Program-made: the position numbers and the translations under genes | Notes under the pieces: generated by a model | Told to the model about the DNA's origin: nothing | Database searches by the model: none | Seen by the model: the letters and a program-made list of their open reading frames with translations, nothing else | Shown here: positions 53,976-64,000 of the stretch, piece after piece | Layout: every line of letters starts with the position of its first letter | How positions within the stretch are numbered: the first letter of the stretch is position 1 | Origin: Calocera cornea HHB12733 | Taxonomy: Eukaryota; Basidiomycota; Dacrymycetes; Dacrymycetales; Dacrymycetaceae | Assembly: GCA_001632435.1 (NCBI GenBank) | Contig: KV423954.1 | Location: forward strand, 72,888-136,887 | Direction: 5' to 3' | Length of the DNA stretch: 64,000 nucleotides

Positions 53976-56422
53976 ATGTCTGCCTCAGGCGCTGCGACTG
54001 TGCTAGAATCGGGATGCCCCCAGTCTGTCGAGCGTTCGAACAAGCCAATCAATACACTCAAGTCGTTGCGTCAGTTGTTCACTCTCTCCAAACCGACCTC
54101 TATCTTCCCACCTCCCATTCCTCCTGGTAGACGACACACCAAGACACGAAGTTTTAGCCTCTTCGGAGGCAAGGGCAAGCGCGGATCAAGTACCGGTATA
54201 TCCAGCGCAGACATGGGGAGGTTTCTCCCCGATGCATATGAGCAGGGCTGGAGGGAAGGTCGGACGACGATGGAGCTTGCACGGCCTTCGCATGAAAGTG
54301 CACATGAGCATCAGGTCCCAGGAAGAAACACTCTGGAGATCCCGAGAGAATCTGTCCCAAGCAACGGCTATCCGCCTGGCATTGGAAACATGGCATATAT
54401 GCGCCCACTATACTTGTACGCTGGCTCTACCCTTCATCTATGTGCACGAATTGACATCGAAGTAGCGATCGGCCAGTCTCTTCATCATATCTTTCCCCTA
54501 TGGCATCACCGCAAGCCGTACAGTTCGCTGGCATCCCTGGTGGGACGTTCTCCGCACCGAACATACGCACCTACTCGCCTCAACCACCGCAAGTACCCTC
54601 TCCGGCTCCTCCCTCTGCCTTCGACCGGTCCCCGAACGGCCCCTTCGCACTCCCTCTCCACGAAGATCCCACACTCACTCACTATCGGATGCGCGATGCC
54701 ACTGCACAGATCCCGGAGATGGTAAAGAGCGTTGTGGCCCGTGCTGCTTCATCGCTGTCCTTCAGTGCGTCGACGCCTCAGCAGCGACAGCAGGCGCGTT
54801 TCCCAGAGCCCCAGTCTCTGACGCAGTCCACATCCGATATGACGATCTCCAGCATTGCGACCATCACCCCATCGCCGAGGAAGGCTGCGCTGGCCCCTGT
54901 GACACCCACGTTGACGCCTAGTTCGCCCAATCCTCCGCGTCCCGCGACTATCATTCCCGGCCCGCCCCGCCGCAGCAACACGGAGCCTACGATGCCGCGC
55001 GAGCGTACGCGCAACAGCAACGATGGCGGAAGACCGAGCGGCGGCGAAGTGCTGTTCCAGCGTGCGATATCGCCCCTTGCCCAGCAACGTAACAGCATGG
55101 ACAGCCAGCGGAGTGCAAGTGGGAGGGGCACGCCGCTCATGTCGCCCGGTATGCGGTCGGCGAGCGCTACCTCCGTCACGCGTTCCACGGCCGCATCTCC
55201 GGACGGCGTCGTCCTGACCGAGGCAGAGCGACGCATGCCATGGCGTGAGCGGATAGCTCTTCGTCGCGAGGCGCGGCAGGCTGCCGAAAGGGCCGAGCTC
55301 GGCGTTCGCCCGCCGTCTGCGAACACGGACGCCCGAAGGCAGCATCAGATCCACTCCCGGAACGCCTCTAGCCAATCAGGATACTACTCGGCGCGTGCGC
55401 GGTCACCAAGTCTCACGACGCCGATGGATGATCTTCGTGACCAGGGCCTCCGTCCTCAGAGCTGTGGGGCCGAGGGGGGGGAGGCGGACGGCGATGCTGA
55501 TGCTGAGGAGAGCCGCGTCATGGAAGAGCGTGAGCAAGCCGCGGTTCGGACCGCTGGCTGGTTTGGTGCCGGCCCGGGTCGACAAGCCCTCCGTGCCGCC
55601 GGACTTCTGGACGAGATTCAAGAGAAGAAAGAGTCGTACCCGTCAACATCGGGCACACGTACTGCTCGGCGGGGCCGGCGCACGCCGAGCTCTGCTTCGC
55701 ACTCCTCGGCGACGCATCGACACATGTCCGGCAGCGAGACTCCGAGCTTGAGCATTCCGACCAGATCCGGCAGTGCTACGCCGAGCCTGATTGTCGACAG
55801 TCAGACCGCGGCGACCGCGACGACCACGACTACGCCTTCGACGTTCTCCGAGGTGTCCTCGCCGCCCGGACTCGCCCAAGTGCTTGAGTTGCATAATCTC
55901 GAGAAGGGTGCCCTCCTTGGTGCTCTTCAGGAAAGCAAGCGCCGTGAGCGGGAGCACGAAGAGGAACTGCGCGGACTGAACGCACGTATTCGGCAGCTCG
56001 AAGACGATTTGACACAGGCTCATATACAAAAGAAGAATCGCATGCGAGTCACGAAGCCTAGCGTTTCCAGGAACAACATTCCGATGAATCTTTCCCCCCT
56101 TAAGCCGTCCGCCGTGCGTAGGTCCGAGTCGGTATCCACTATCGGCGCGTCACGCCAGGTCCCGATCTCTCCCCGACGGTCAATTGGGTCGGATTGCGTT
56201 TCACTCCCAGAGCCACAGGCTAGGGTCCATCCACCTCTTCCAGCTGAGCACGCACGGACTACAATAGTCACACCGTTGAATCCTCCAGAAGTTGATGATG
56301 GCCGCATCGACAGCGGAAATGAGAGTGAGAGCCTGCGGCTTTTGACTGAGGACGAACGGCACCTGCAAGATTTCATCGAAATCAGTCTCGGTGCACCAAG
56401 TGACATCGAGAGTTTCTATTGA
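53976..56422 (+). CDS. Low-complexity coiled-coil protein, paralog B
   Basis: Two exons (53976-54415, 54466-56422) join to 798 residues. The layout is that of paralog A: SLRQLFTLSKP, LFGGKGKRGSSTGISSADMG, GRFLPDAYEQGWREG, then FDRPVSSSYLSPMASPQ across the intron, a Ser/Thr/Pro/Arg-rich middle and the coil LHNLEKGALLGALQES. The first exon lacks the long Pro/Ser/Gln insertion of paralog A. The middle (about 55000-55350) is almost identical to paralog A at DNA level, while the parts on either side have diverged, and the C-terminal 130 residues differ strongly although the end ISLGAPSDIESFY is still recognisable. No known domain. Intron donor and acceptor match those of paralog A. Confidence 0.82.
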
Positions 56423-57284
56423 GCATCAAATGTTGCCCTCGGTTCCTTTCCAGGCTTACAACCAGGAGACCGAAGCGGTACCTTCTGTACAATATGGCCA
56501 TTGCTGCCCGTTTTAGACTCAAATTTGGCATCACCATGCGTTTCCTCTGCTGCAACTTGCTACAGATAGTTATCTTAGCCATCACATGCTGTACGGTCAT
56601 TACTTGTCACATTGACATGCAGTTATCTATCATCAGAAGGTCGCGATCAAAGAGTTCGGACGATATCGCCACCCGAGGCAAGAGCAGGTTTTGAATGAGA
56701 AGGTCATAAGGAAGTACTATCGTCCTCCAATCATCGTGAGTCCAACCTAATTCTATTCTGAATGCGCTCCACAGTTGGCTTCTCGTCCTCAATTATCTAT
56801 GCTCATAGAGTAAAGAGAGTTACAAGTGATAGTTGAAGGGGTAGCTTCGATACCGATACGAATTCGCAGTCGCGCAGATTCGCGCAGATGGTGTCAGAGC
56901 CTCCGGTTTCGGAAGGCTCGCGTTCGGGCTGGGGAGCTTATTGTGTTGTCACCGAAGACTAAGGTGCAGATTCGAATCCCCCGGCATCCCTCCAATGTCC
57001 TTGCATACTGAGGCCTTATGTGGTACCACCATTCACTTAGACCCCACCAGCACGCACTCATTCCACTTGGACAGTAATATGACATAAGAACAGAAAACAA
57101 ACGCGCAACAAGCGGCAGTGGAAACGGGAACGGGATCAGTGGTCGTGTCCTCTAAAACGTCGAGAGCTGATGTTACATTTACAGAAATATCAGCACATGC
57201 GAGAGGAGATTTTGTATTTCGTCTAAGCCAGAAAGGGGGATCCCTCCTCCTCCGCGAAGGGGTCCGTCCGACATCATGCAGGGC
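56423..57284. other. Convergent intergenic region, no gene seen
   Basis: Between the stop codons of paralog B (plus) and CLA4 (minus). A GATTCGAATC palindrome near 56965 looks like a tRNA B box but no cloverleaf forms. Nothing else recognised. Confidence 0.4.
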
Positions 57285-59971
57285 TTACGCACCCTGGTTG
57301 TTTCGCCATCGCAGCAGCGGGGCGAGGCCCTGCTGGGGAGAGCACGCGAGCTGGAAGAACTCATGCTACAAGACGGGGACAGTCAGCAGCCATTGTGCAA
57401 AGAAGCGTTATCAGCGTACCCTAAGCAGCTCATCCGCTGTAGCACGAGACTTGACGTCCACACACAAGCACACGCTCAGGAAGCTCTTGAGCTCCCGGCT
57501 GAGCGCCTCGGGGTTCTTCAGCGTCGGCGTGCCGTTCGTCGCGATCAGGTAGAGGGCCTTGAGCGGCTCCTCGTCGAGGTAGGGCGGCTCCTTCTCGATC
57601 ATCTCGATGGCCATGATGCCCAGGGACCAGATGTCGACCTTTGCGCCGTACTCCTTCTGCTTCACCACCTCGGGCGCCATCCAGTAGGGCGTGCCGACCA
57701 TGGTCGCGCGCTTGGACTTTGTCTCGGTGAGCTTGGCGCAGAAGCCAAAGTCAGCTGCGGTCCTCGTTAGCACCGTCACGATCCAGAAGCGGCAAGAAGA
57801 CGCACTGATTTTAACCCTCCCCTGGGCATCGAGCAACACATTGTCACTCTTGATGTCGCGGTGGATGATGCTCTGATCGTGCAAGTGGCACAGGCCCTTG
57901 CACGTCTCGAGGCAGATGGCGCTGATCTGATCTTCGTTGAGCGTGTTGTGCTCGATCACGTCCGTGAGCGCGCCGCCCTCCATGTACTCCATGACTACCC
58001 AGAGCTCGTTTGAAGTGACGAGGTAAGAGGAGATAAAGTTGACCTGTATGCAATTGAGCCACACACAACGGGACATGTTGCACAGGAACTCACGATGTTC
58101 GGGTGCTGCGACTCCTTCATGACGATGATCTCGTTCACGATCAGCTCCTTGCGTGGCTGGTGGGACAGGTCCATCTGCTTGATCGCGACCTTCTTCCCGT
58201 CCACATTGGTCTTTGCGACCCACACATGACCCGAAGCGCTGTGTTCTGATCAGCAACTGCTCCACAAGTGCCACAAGAAAAAAAGTGCACCCCTGGCCAA
58301 TCTTGCGGATGCGGGCATACAGCTCCCTCGGGTTCTCGCGGTCGACCACAGAGCGCATGCGCTCCATGATCTGCCCCTCGGACAGGGTAGAGATGCGCTT
58401 CTCCTCCTCGGCCTTCTTCTTGAGCTCGCGCTCGCGCATCCCCTCGGGACTCTTCGCCTCCAGCTTGTCCATGGCGCTCGCCAGCGGGTCGGTGGCGGGC
58501 ACGGGCAGCTTCCTCGCCGCCTGGAGGGGCTTGACCGGCGGGGGCCCGGCAAGCGCGCCAGCTGCGCTGGAGGCGGGCGCGTTGGCGGTAGGGTCAGACT
58601 TGGCCGGGGCGAGTTGGGGCCGCTGTTCGGCCTGGATGGGCAGTGGCGTGGCCGGGGTCTGCGGTTCCTCCTGCTGCGGAGCGGGGGAGAGGCCGAGCGG
58701 GCTCGAGATCGCCTCCTTCCTGATGCCGTACTCTGCCGGCTTACCCTGCGCGCGGGGAACAGACGGCGGTGGTGCGGGGCGCGTAGCCTGCACCTGCTGT
58801 CTCTGCCCTGGCGGCGGTGGTGCGGGGCGGGAGGCCTGCGGGAGCGGACGGACCGAGCTGGCCAGAGTAAGCTCCTTGAGCCTGCTCTCCGCGCCGCGCG
58901 TGTCAATCGCGGCGGGCGCCGTGTCCTGCCTGATGAGCTGGGAGCGGCTCGATTCGGTGGCACCGGAGTTGGCTGTGCCAATCGTGTTGTGGCTCGAGCT
59001 GCTCGCGCTTGGGCCATTGATGTCTGACCGCTGCTGCGCCAGCTGCCCACCGAGCCCTGTGCCGCCCGCGAAGCGGCCCGGCGGGCGAGTGACGACGGCT
59101 GCGTTGCCTGGGCCCGCGACGGTGAGGTCGGCGCCCTCGGCCTCGCGCTTCTGGCGGTCGGTGTAGAACTCGAGCACGTCCAGCACTGCCTGCGGGTTCT
59201 TCGCATAATCTTCCTTGGTGATCTGCGAGGCCGACAGCAGGCGCGTCCACTGTTCCGGCAGGCCCGTGAACGCCCCGGACACAGGGTCGAAGCCGACGTG
59301 GACCTTGTGTACAAAGTCGGTCGGGTGGGAGACACCTGCGCTGGGCGAGCGCGAGTAGATCTCCTCCTGCCACTGGTACAGCTCGGCATCGGACTTGAAC
59401 GAGATGTGCAGCTTGCGCGAGCCGGTCAGCTCGATGAGCAGGCAGTAGGGCCGCAGCTCGACCCGCGACACGGACTGGATGTCCCGGAGGGAGATGGTCG
59501 TGCTCGCACCTGAGCTCTGCGCGTCGAAAAGAGAAGGTGAGCGCTGCTCCTTCTCCTGGTCAGAAGCGGCCGTACCTCAGTTTTGTGCAGACTCAGGCTG
59601 CCCTCGCGGAGGACCATGTACCTCCTCTGCCAGAAGAGGCCCGCAAAGCCCTCCTCCTTGACCTGGACCCACCCGCTCTGCACGACGGCCATGCTTCCGA
59701 TGCCGCCCCCGTAAGGGTCGTCCCTCTGGATGCTCCTGTAGCTGCCGTTGAGGCTGGGGGAGGTCCCGTTCGAGGGCGCGTAGGAGCGGAGGGAGCTGGC
59801 TGAGGCGCCGGGTGGCTGCTGCTGCTGGAGTTGCTGGGAGAGGTGGAGGGGGATGGGGTTGGAGATTGGGAGGGAGAGGTCTGTGGGCCGCCGCTGGAGG
59901 GGCGCGGGCGGGGCCGGGCGGGAGGGGGTGAGCGCGGTCGGGGTGAGGTTGCGTGGGGACTCGAATGCCAT
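57285..59971 (-). CDS. CLA4: Cla4-type p21-activated kinase (PH-CRIB-kinase)
   Basis: Cdc42 effector kinase of the Ste20/PAK group, involved in polarity and septin control. The PH domain ([22 protein letters not shown] to [18 protein letters not shown]) is interrupted by one intron. The CRIB motif is [17 protein letters not shown] with GLPEQW. A Pro/Ala-rich linker follows, then the kinase: [21 protein letters not shown] (invariant Lys), [11 protein letters not shown] (catalytic loop), TDFGFCA (DFG), [14 protein letters not shown] (activation loop, APE). The PH domain distinguishes Cla4 from Ste20. The last exon, after an intron that follows ADELLR, reads [13 protein letters not shown] and ends ..WRNNQGA with TAA at 57285-57287. 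Start is the ATG at 59969-59971 ([11 protein letters not shown]). Confidence 0.94.
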
Positions 59972-61346
59972 ACCGCCTCGTCCTGTCCGTGGTGATGGTC
60001 GTCGAAGGGAGCAGAGGGGGCGTAAGGGGGGCTCAGCGCGTGAAGATCGTTATGATGTGGGTGTGAGCGGCTGATGAATGGCGGTGGTGGGCGTGCCGCG
60101 CGCCGAACGGACTGAACCCGGACGGGGTACAGTACAGTAGTCAGTCCCTGTGTGCACTAGCACTCTGCGCGCTCGTCCTCGTCCTCGTCACCGTCACCGT
60201 CGTCGTGGGCGCGTCAAGGGCCTTTTGCGTGCTCGTCCCCTGGAGCGTTGCGTGAGGGGTGAGGCGGGGTGGGGTGAGGTGGAGAGAGAAGGAGGAGAAA
60301 GAAGGGCGGATGGCAGGGGTCGTTGGAGGGCGATGGCGGTGTAGGAACCAGAGGCTCCCGTCCCCTCCTCCCCTAGTGCTCGCAACACGCGGCGTCGCAG
60401 GCGGCAGGCGGCGGTCGCGCTGACAACGGACCCTTCCCCTTCACTTGTTCGAATTCCCAATCCTTCTCGCCCGGCCTCTGCAACCGCTCAAACGAAACCG
60501 AAAACTATAAGGGAAAGGGAAAAGGGGCCGCGCGGGACTGGACGGGACTTCCTTCCTTTCCTTCTTCCTCTTCTGCGGCCGCCCCGTTTGGCGAGGCTCG
60601 TGCGCTTATCTAGGCGGCGGTTAGGCGGCGGCGGCGGGGAGGAGTGACTAAAAGGAGCGGGGGAAGGGAGCAGTATACTACATAGTACTGTCAGGCCAAG
60701 GGTAGGGTAGGCTTTGGCTTTGGCTTTGGTTTGAGAGAGCGTTCGGGGTCGTTCCCGCGCCTTGACAGGCTCGAGGACTGACGAGATGGTGACGAGAGGG
60801 CCAAACAAGGTTGGCACCCGAAGTAGCACACATATGTCCCGTAATACATCAAACCCTTTGTGTGCCCTATTCTCTTCTATTGTATTCCCGGCGTCGCATC
60901 CCTGGGCTTGATTGTTCCTTCTTGGGAAGGGAAGGTCGGTTGCTTACTCTCATCGAAAGGATCTATCGGAGATCGCCGGGCGTGGGGCCGGTGATGCGCG
61001 TGCGGGAATACATATAAGGCCGACCTCCCCACAGGCGCGGTGGTGTCGTCTGATGCTACATAGACGCCGTGCTCCAATGACGGTTTAACTGTGCAAGGCA
61101 CAACTCATTGGATAGTTACAAACCCCTCTGGGTAACAGCTACAGCAAAGCAGGTCATACAGCGTACAGGCGTGAATGAGATGAGAGAGATGATAGATGAC
61201 AGTGAGCGTCAGATCGCACAGAAACATCAGGTCCGACGAGAAGAAGAGTGAGGACGATGAGTGCAGGCAGAACGGAAAGGGAAGAGGAAGAGTCCAACGT
61301 CGTCGTATCGACGCATCGCATCGTTTACGGTGCTTGAAGACAACGG
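59972..61346. other. 1.37-kb intergenic region upstream of CLA4
   Basis: Long promoter region of CLA4 with GC-rich and GA-rich stretches (for example GGCGGCGGCGG near 60620, GGCTTTGGCTTTGG near 60711). No gene or RNA recognised. A long upstream region is common for polarity kinases in these fungi. Confidence 0.35.
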
Positions 61347-62369
61347 CTAGCTGCTGGGGTGCGGCGGCGGGGAGGTCGTCCGGAAGGGGTTGTTGCTGCT
61401 GCTTCCCATGGCCTGCGGCCGCACTTCTCCGGCCTCTTGCCCCTGTCCCGCCTGTCCAGCAGTCGCAGCCTCATGAGGCGCATCGATCGGCGGTGGTGCC
61501 TCCCCCCCATGCGCATGCGCATCCCCTGCCAGGGCAGGCGACCCTAATCGGTCCATCTCGACGACCTCCCACCCCTCCCTGTCCGCCCCCGCGCCCCTCA
61601 TACCCGAGTACCCGACGACCTCCCCATAAACCGGCAGCGTGCCCCTCTCATATGCAGGCAGCTCCTCCTTATCCGCATCATACCCCGAATCCAATCTCCG
61701 TCCCCCGACGCCAATGCCCTCGCCCTGCACCCTCGTATGCGCGCGCGGAGGGGCAGAGGGGTAGGAGAAGGGCGGGTACGCGCCCTGCGACTGCCTGTAG
61801 AAGGCGTGATGGACCGGGTGCCGAGGGTCGGAGGGCGGGAAGGCGGACGGGCCCATGCTGGACGGGTGCTGGAGCGATGCGCCCGTGCGGAAGAAGGTCG
61901 ACATGCCACGGTTGAGCTGGCGTAGGCGCCAGACACTAGAGAGGGTCAGCCTACTCAGGTATTGGTAGTTGCAAGGTGGGAGGGACGCACCGGTAGAGGG
62001 CGGTTAGGAGCACCAGCCCGCTCGCGATGAGGACGAATATCCATATGAACACATCCTACCCCCTTCCGTCAGCCTTTCCGCCCTCCCGGAGTATATTGCA
62101 CCTTTGCTTGCGGAAGGCAGCGCACTCGTCCCCCCACCACTGAAGCTCGCCCCCGTAGGCTGCACCGTCGGGCTCGGGTAGAGCGGGCCGAAGAGGTCGT
62201 AGCTCGTCGACTGGGAGGAGGTGTCGCCTGTCCCTGCGGAAGAGGGGAAGACGGCACCGGTGGAGGCGATGGGGAGGAAGGAGTCTGAGGAGGCTTGTCG
62301 GCGCTCGGGGCGCTGGGCGAGGAGCGGCGGAGATGTGGGTGTTGGTGCGGAGGAGTGGCAGGGCGCCAT
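61347..62369 (-). CDS. Single-pass membrane protein with Ser/Thr-rich ectodomain, hypothetical
   Basis: Three exons (62369-62112, 62055-61991, 61935-61347) join to 303 residues. The first 86 residues are Ser/Thr/Pro-rich and could be O-glycosylated. One strong membrane segment, VFIWIFVLIASGLVLLTALY, is followed by the basic stop RVWRLRQLNRG. The cytosolic part is Pro-rich and contains ELPAYERG, an LPxY sequence like those that recruit Rsp5-type ligases. The frame holds only if the first intron is a GC-AG intron (donor GCAAGC after ..ALPS, acceptor GGGTAG). No signal peptide is clear, so the start (ATG at 62367-62369) may be incomplete. Family not recognised. Confidence 0.6.
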
Positions 62370-63043
62370 CTTGTCCACTGCAGCAGTACTCTGCAAGTAG
62401 TAGCTAGACAGGAGAAAGGAGAAAGGAGAAAGGAGATGGCCAGAGATGGCAATGAGCAAAGAGAGAGAGAAGAGGAAGCGGCCGCGGTGAGCCGGGCATG
62501 CCTCCCCGGGTGGGCGGTGTCGTATGACGGCCAGCTCGCGGGCGGCGGGGAGGGCGCCGCAAGGCTTGCCGAGCACCGGCACGGAGGTTTTCCCGCGCAA
62601 GGTGCGAGCTTCCCTCCGAGGCGCACATGCATGTGGACTTCCCGCGAGGCGGGGACAACATTATGATGATCAGTACTGGTGCAGCCAGTGTCGTAAGCAA
62701 TTCATATGCCAATGGCCTGATTATGGGGCTGCGATTGGGAACATGCTGGAGAGAGCTGGCATGTCAGCGTGGCTCATCTTTAAATCGCTGGCTCTAGGTT
62801 GAAGCCCGCGTCGCCTCGCTGTCTCCGTCACTCACGTTCAATATGATGCGCCGCGCCGCGCCGCGTGCAGCCGGCCTTGGCTGAAAGGCTCACTCCCTCG
62901 TGTGACTATCCAACGCAGCCACGGACTGATCCAGGAGCAGCGTATCTGCTTGCACATCTACTGCACTCGCACAACCAGTTGTGCCGATGACGTTCCCACC
63001 TGCAGAAATCGAGCAATATCATTATCTCACTGCCTACTTGCGT
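62370..63043. other. Intergenic, no gene seen
   Basis: Upstream of the membrane protein gene and 3' flank of YIF1. Nothing recognised. Confidence 0.35.
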
Positions 63044-64000
63044 CTACACCCACGCCAGGATCCACATGTACAATAGCTGGCTGACGGCGATCATGAAGAG
63101 GAACTGGATCCTGCGTCCTCTCTGCGCGCTCGTTACGGTCACGTTGGAGGGTGCAGCGGACGCATCTGGGAGGACGACCTGGCGGAGGGAGCGGAGCTGC
63201 CAGACGTCAGGGAACAGTGTCGAATGGAGGAATGGGAGGACTCACAAGGAAGAAAGCGGTCGCACAGAATGCATACAGGAACGTAAGCCAGTAGACGCTC
63301 CTTCCCAGCTGGAGCAGCCCAACAAGCATCGTGAATATCACACTTCCCCTCGCATCAGCTTCCATCCATGCATGTAGAAGGAAAGCAAGCAAGCTCACCC
63401 GACAAACTTGTACCCCCCATACGCAACGAGGTCCATAACCTGCCCATGCTCCTGGATGTTGAGCAGGTAGCAACCGAGCTTGATGCTCAAGAACTCGATG
63501 AGGAGGACCGCGAGGGCTTTGGAGGCGACCACGCCGAGCACTTCGGGGTGGAAGCGGGATTGCAGCCCCGTTTGCAGGGCGGAGAGGAGGATGTATGTCA
63601 CCAGCGCCATTGCTATACCACACCACATCAGCCTTCAAACATGAGACAAAGGAGTAAGTGCGCCTACTAGGTATGTAAAGATCAGGCGAGTTGACATCCT
63701 CCCTCGGTGGTTGCCACCCATCAGCCTGCGCACCTGTGTCGCTCTGCTTCGGTTTACGCGCCCAAGGCCGGTGCCGCCAGGGGAAGACGAGCAGGCGGAG
63801 CTTGTGCAGGACGTATGAGTTGGAGACGTTGAATTGGTGCCGGATTAGGGGGAGGGGAACGTGGATCGAGAACTGGGCGAGGCGTCAGCACGCAATTCGC
63901 AGATCCGCGCGTTAGCACGGCAGCACAACTGATCAGGCAGAGAAGCGCAGCGCCCGGAGCGGAAGAGGCACACGATCGGCAGAGGATAGAAACTTGGAAA
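63044..64000 (-). CDS. YIF1: Yif1, ER-Golgi vesicle transport membrane protein, 5' end missing
   Basis: Partner of Yip1 in ER-to-Golgi transport. The gene runs off the right edge, so the N-terminal exons are missing. Visible parts: FSIHVPLPLIRHQFNVSNSY, VLHKLRLLVFPWRHRPW, then SPDLYIP-TMALVTYILLSAL across an intron, QSRFHPEVLGVVASKAL, LLIEFLSIKLGCYLL, LVAYGGYKFVG-VIFTMLVG across an intron, and finally FLFMIAVSQLLYMWILAWV at the C-terminus (stop at 63044-63046). FNVSNSYVL, FPWRH.PW, PDLYIP.MA and GGYKFVG are hallmarks of the family. About five membrane segments, as expected. The exon boundary near 63875 is the last I can place. Confidence 0.93.

Noticed and set aside
56955..56985. tRNA-like T loop GATTCGAATC
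   Set aside because: The bases on either side do not form a T stem, and no acceptor or anticodon arm was found.
58213..59166. 317-codon plus-strand frame opposite CLA4
   Set aside because: It is antisense to the Pro/Ala-rich linker and CRIB region; the minus-strand protein explains the sequence fully.
61196..61915. 239-codon plus-strand frame opposite the single-pass membrane gene
   Set aside because: Pro/Arg-rich antisense shadow; the minus-strand membrane segment and exon arithmetic explain the region.

Overview
The window is nuclear DNA from a filamentous basidiomycete, most likely an Agaricomycete. The genes are dense and broken by many short introns of about 45-60 nt with GT..AG ends and CTGAC/CTAAC-like branch sites. 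Coding DNA is GC-rich, and the gene set (AKR1, ATP15, SIT4/PP6, EMC1, LCL3, MRD1, CLA4, YIF1, GH28 pectinase) is standard for fungi. The order I suggest rests on gene style, not on a search. Gene models were built by hand-joining exons; where I checked the arithmetic, the joined coding length is a multiple of three.

Layout. 0-6.3 kb, all on the minus strand: a partial proline iminopeptidase-like gene, a UBE2S-type E2 with the LRRL tail, an AKR1 ankyrin/DHHC palmitoyltransferase, and the first of three copies of an uncharacterised multi-pass membrane protein family. 6.3-9.8 kb: gene-free and AT-richer, with a large imperfect inverted repeat and the first of five arrays of a short GGAAGC-type motif. 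9.8-16.4 kb: an RNF216-like RBR ubiquitin ligase (minus), a HAPSTR1-like gene (plus) and the second membrane family copy (plus). 16.4-24.8 kb: a 155-bp tandem repeat, ATP15, SIT4/PP6, a MIC26/27 MICOS subunit and EMC1. 24.9-30.9 kb: two more motif arrays around two alpha/beta hydrolases, an OGFr-domain gene and a 70-residue ORF. 31.1-37.3 kb: an O-fucosyltransferase-like gene, then an inverted duplicate of the 14-16 kb locus bracketed on both sides by short motif arrays, then LCL3. 37.7-47 kb: a low-complexity coiled-coil protein gene and a SHPRH-type SNF2/RING helicase. 47.3-56.4 kb: MRD1 (with a possible intronic snoRNA), a GH28 polygalacturonase, then a broken 3' fragment and a full inverted paralog of the 38-40 kb gene. 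57.3-64 kb: CLA4, a single-pass membrane protein and partial YIF1.

Most genes are housekeeping genes with no functional clustering. The unusual content is structural. (1) Five dispersed arrays carry a degenerate CGGAAGYAAA core recurring about every 18 nt, with polarity that flips near array centres and ends. (2) Two inverted segmental duplications within about 20 kb have produced paralogs, fragments and a patch that looks gene-converted. One duplicate lies between two motif arrays, which suggests, but does not prove, capture by a mobile element. (3) Several very small exons and two candidate GC-AG introns were needed to make the gene models work.
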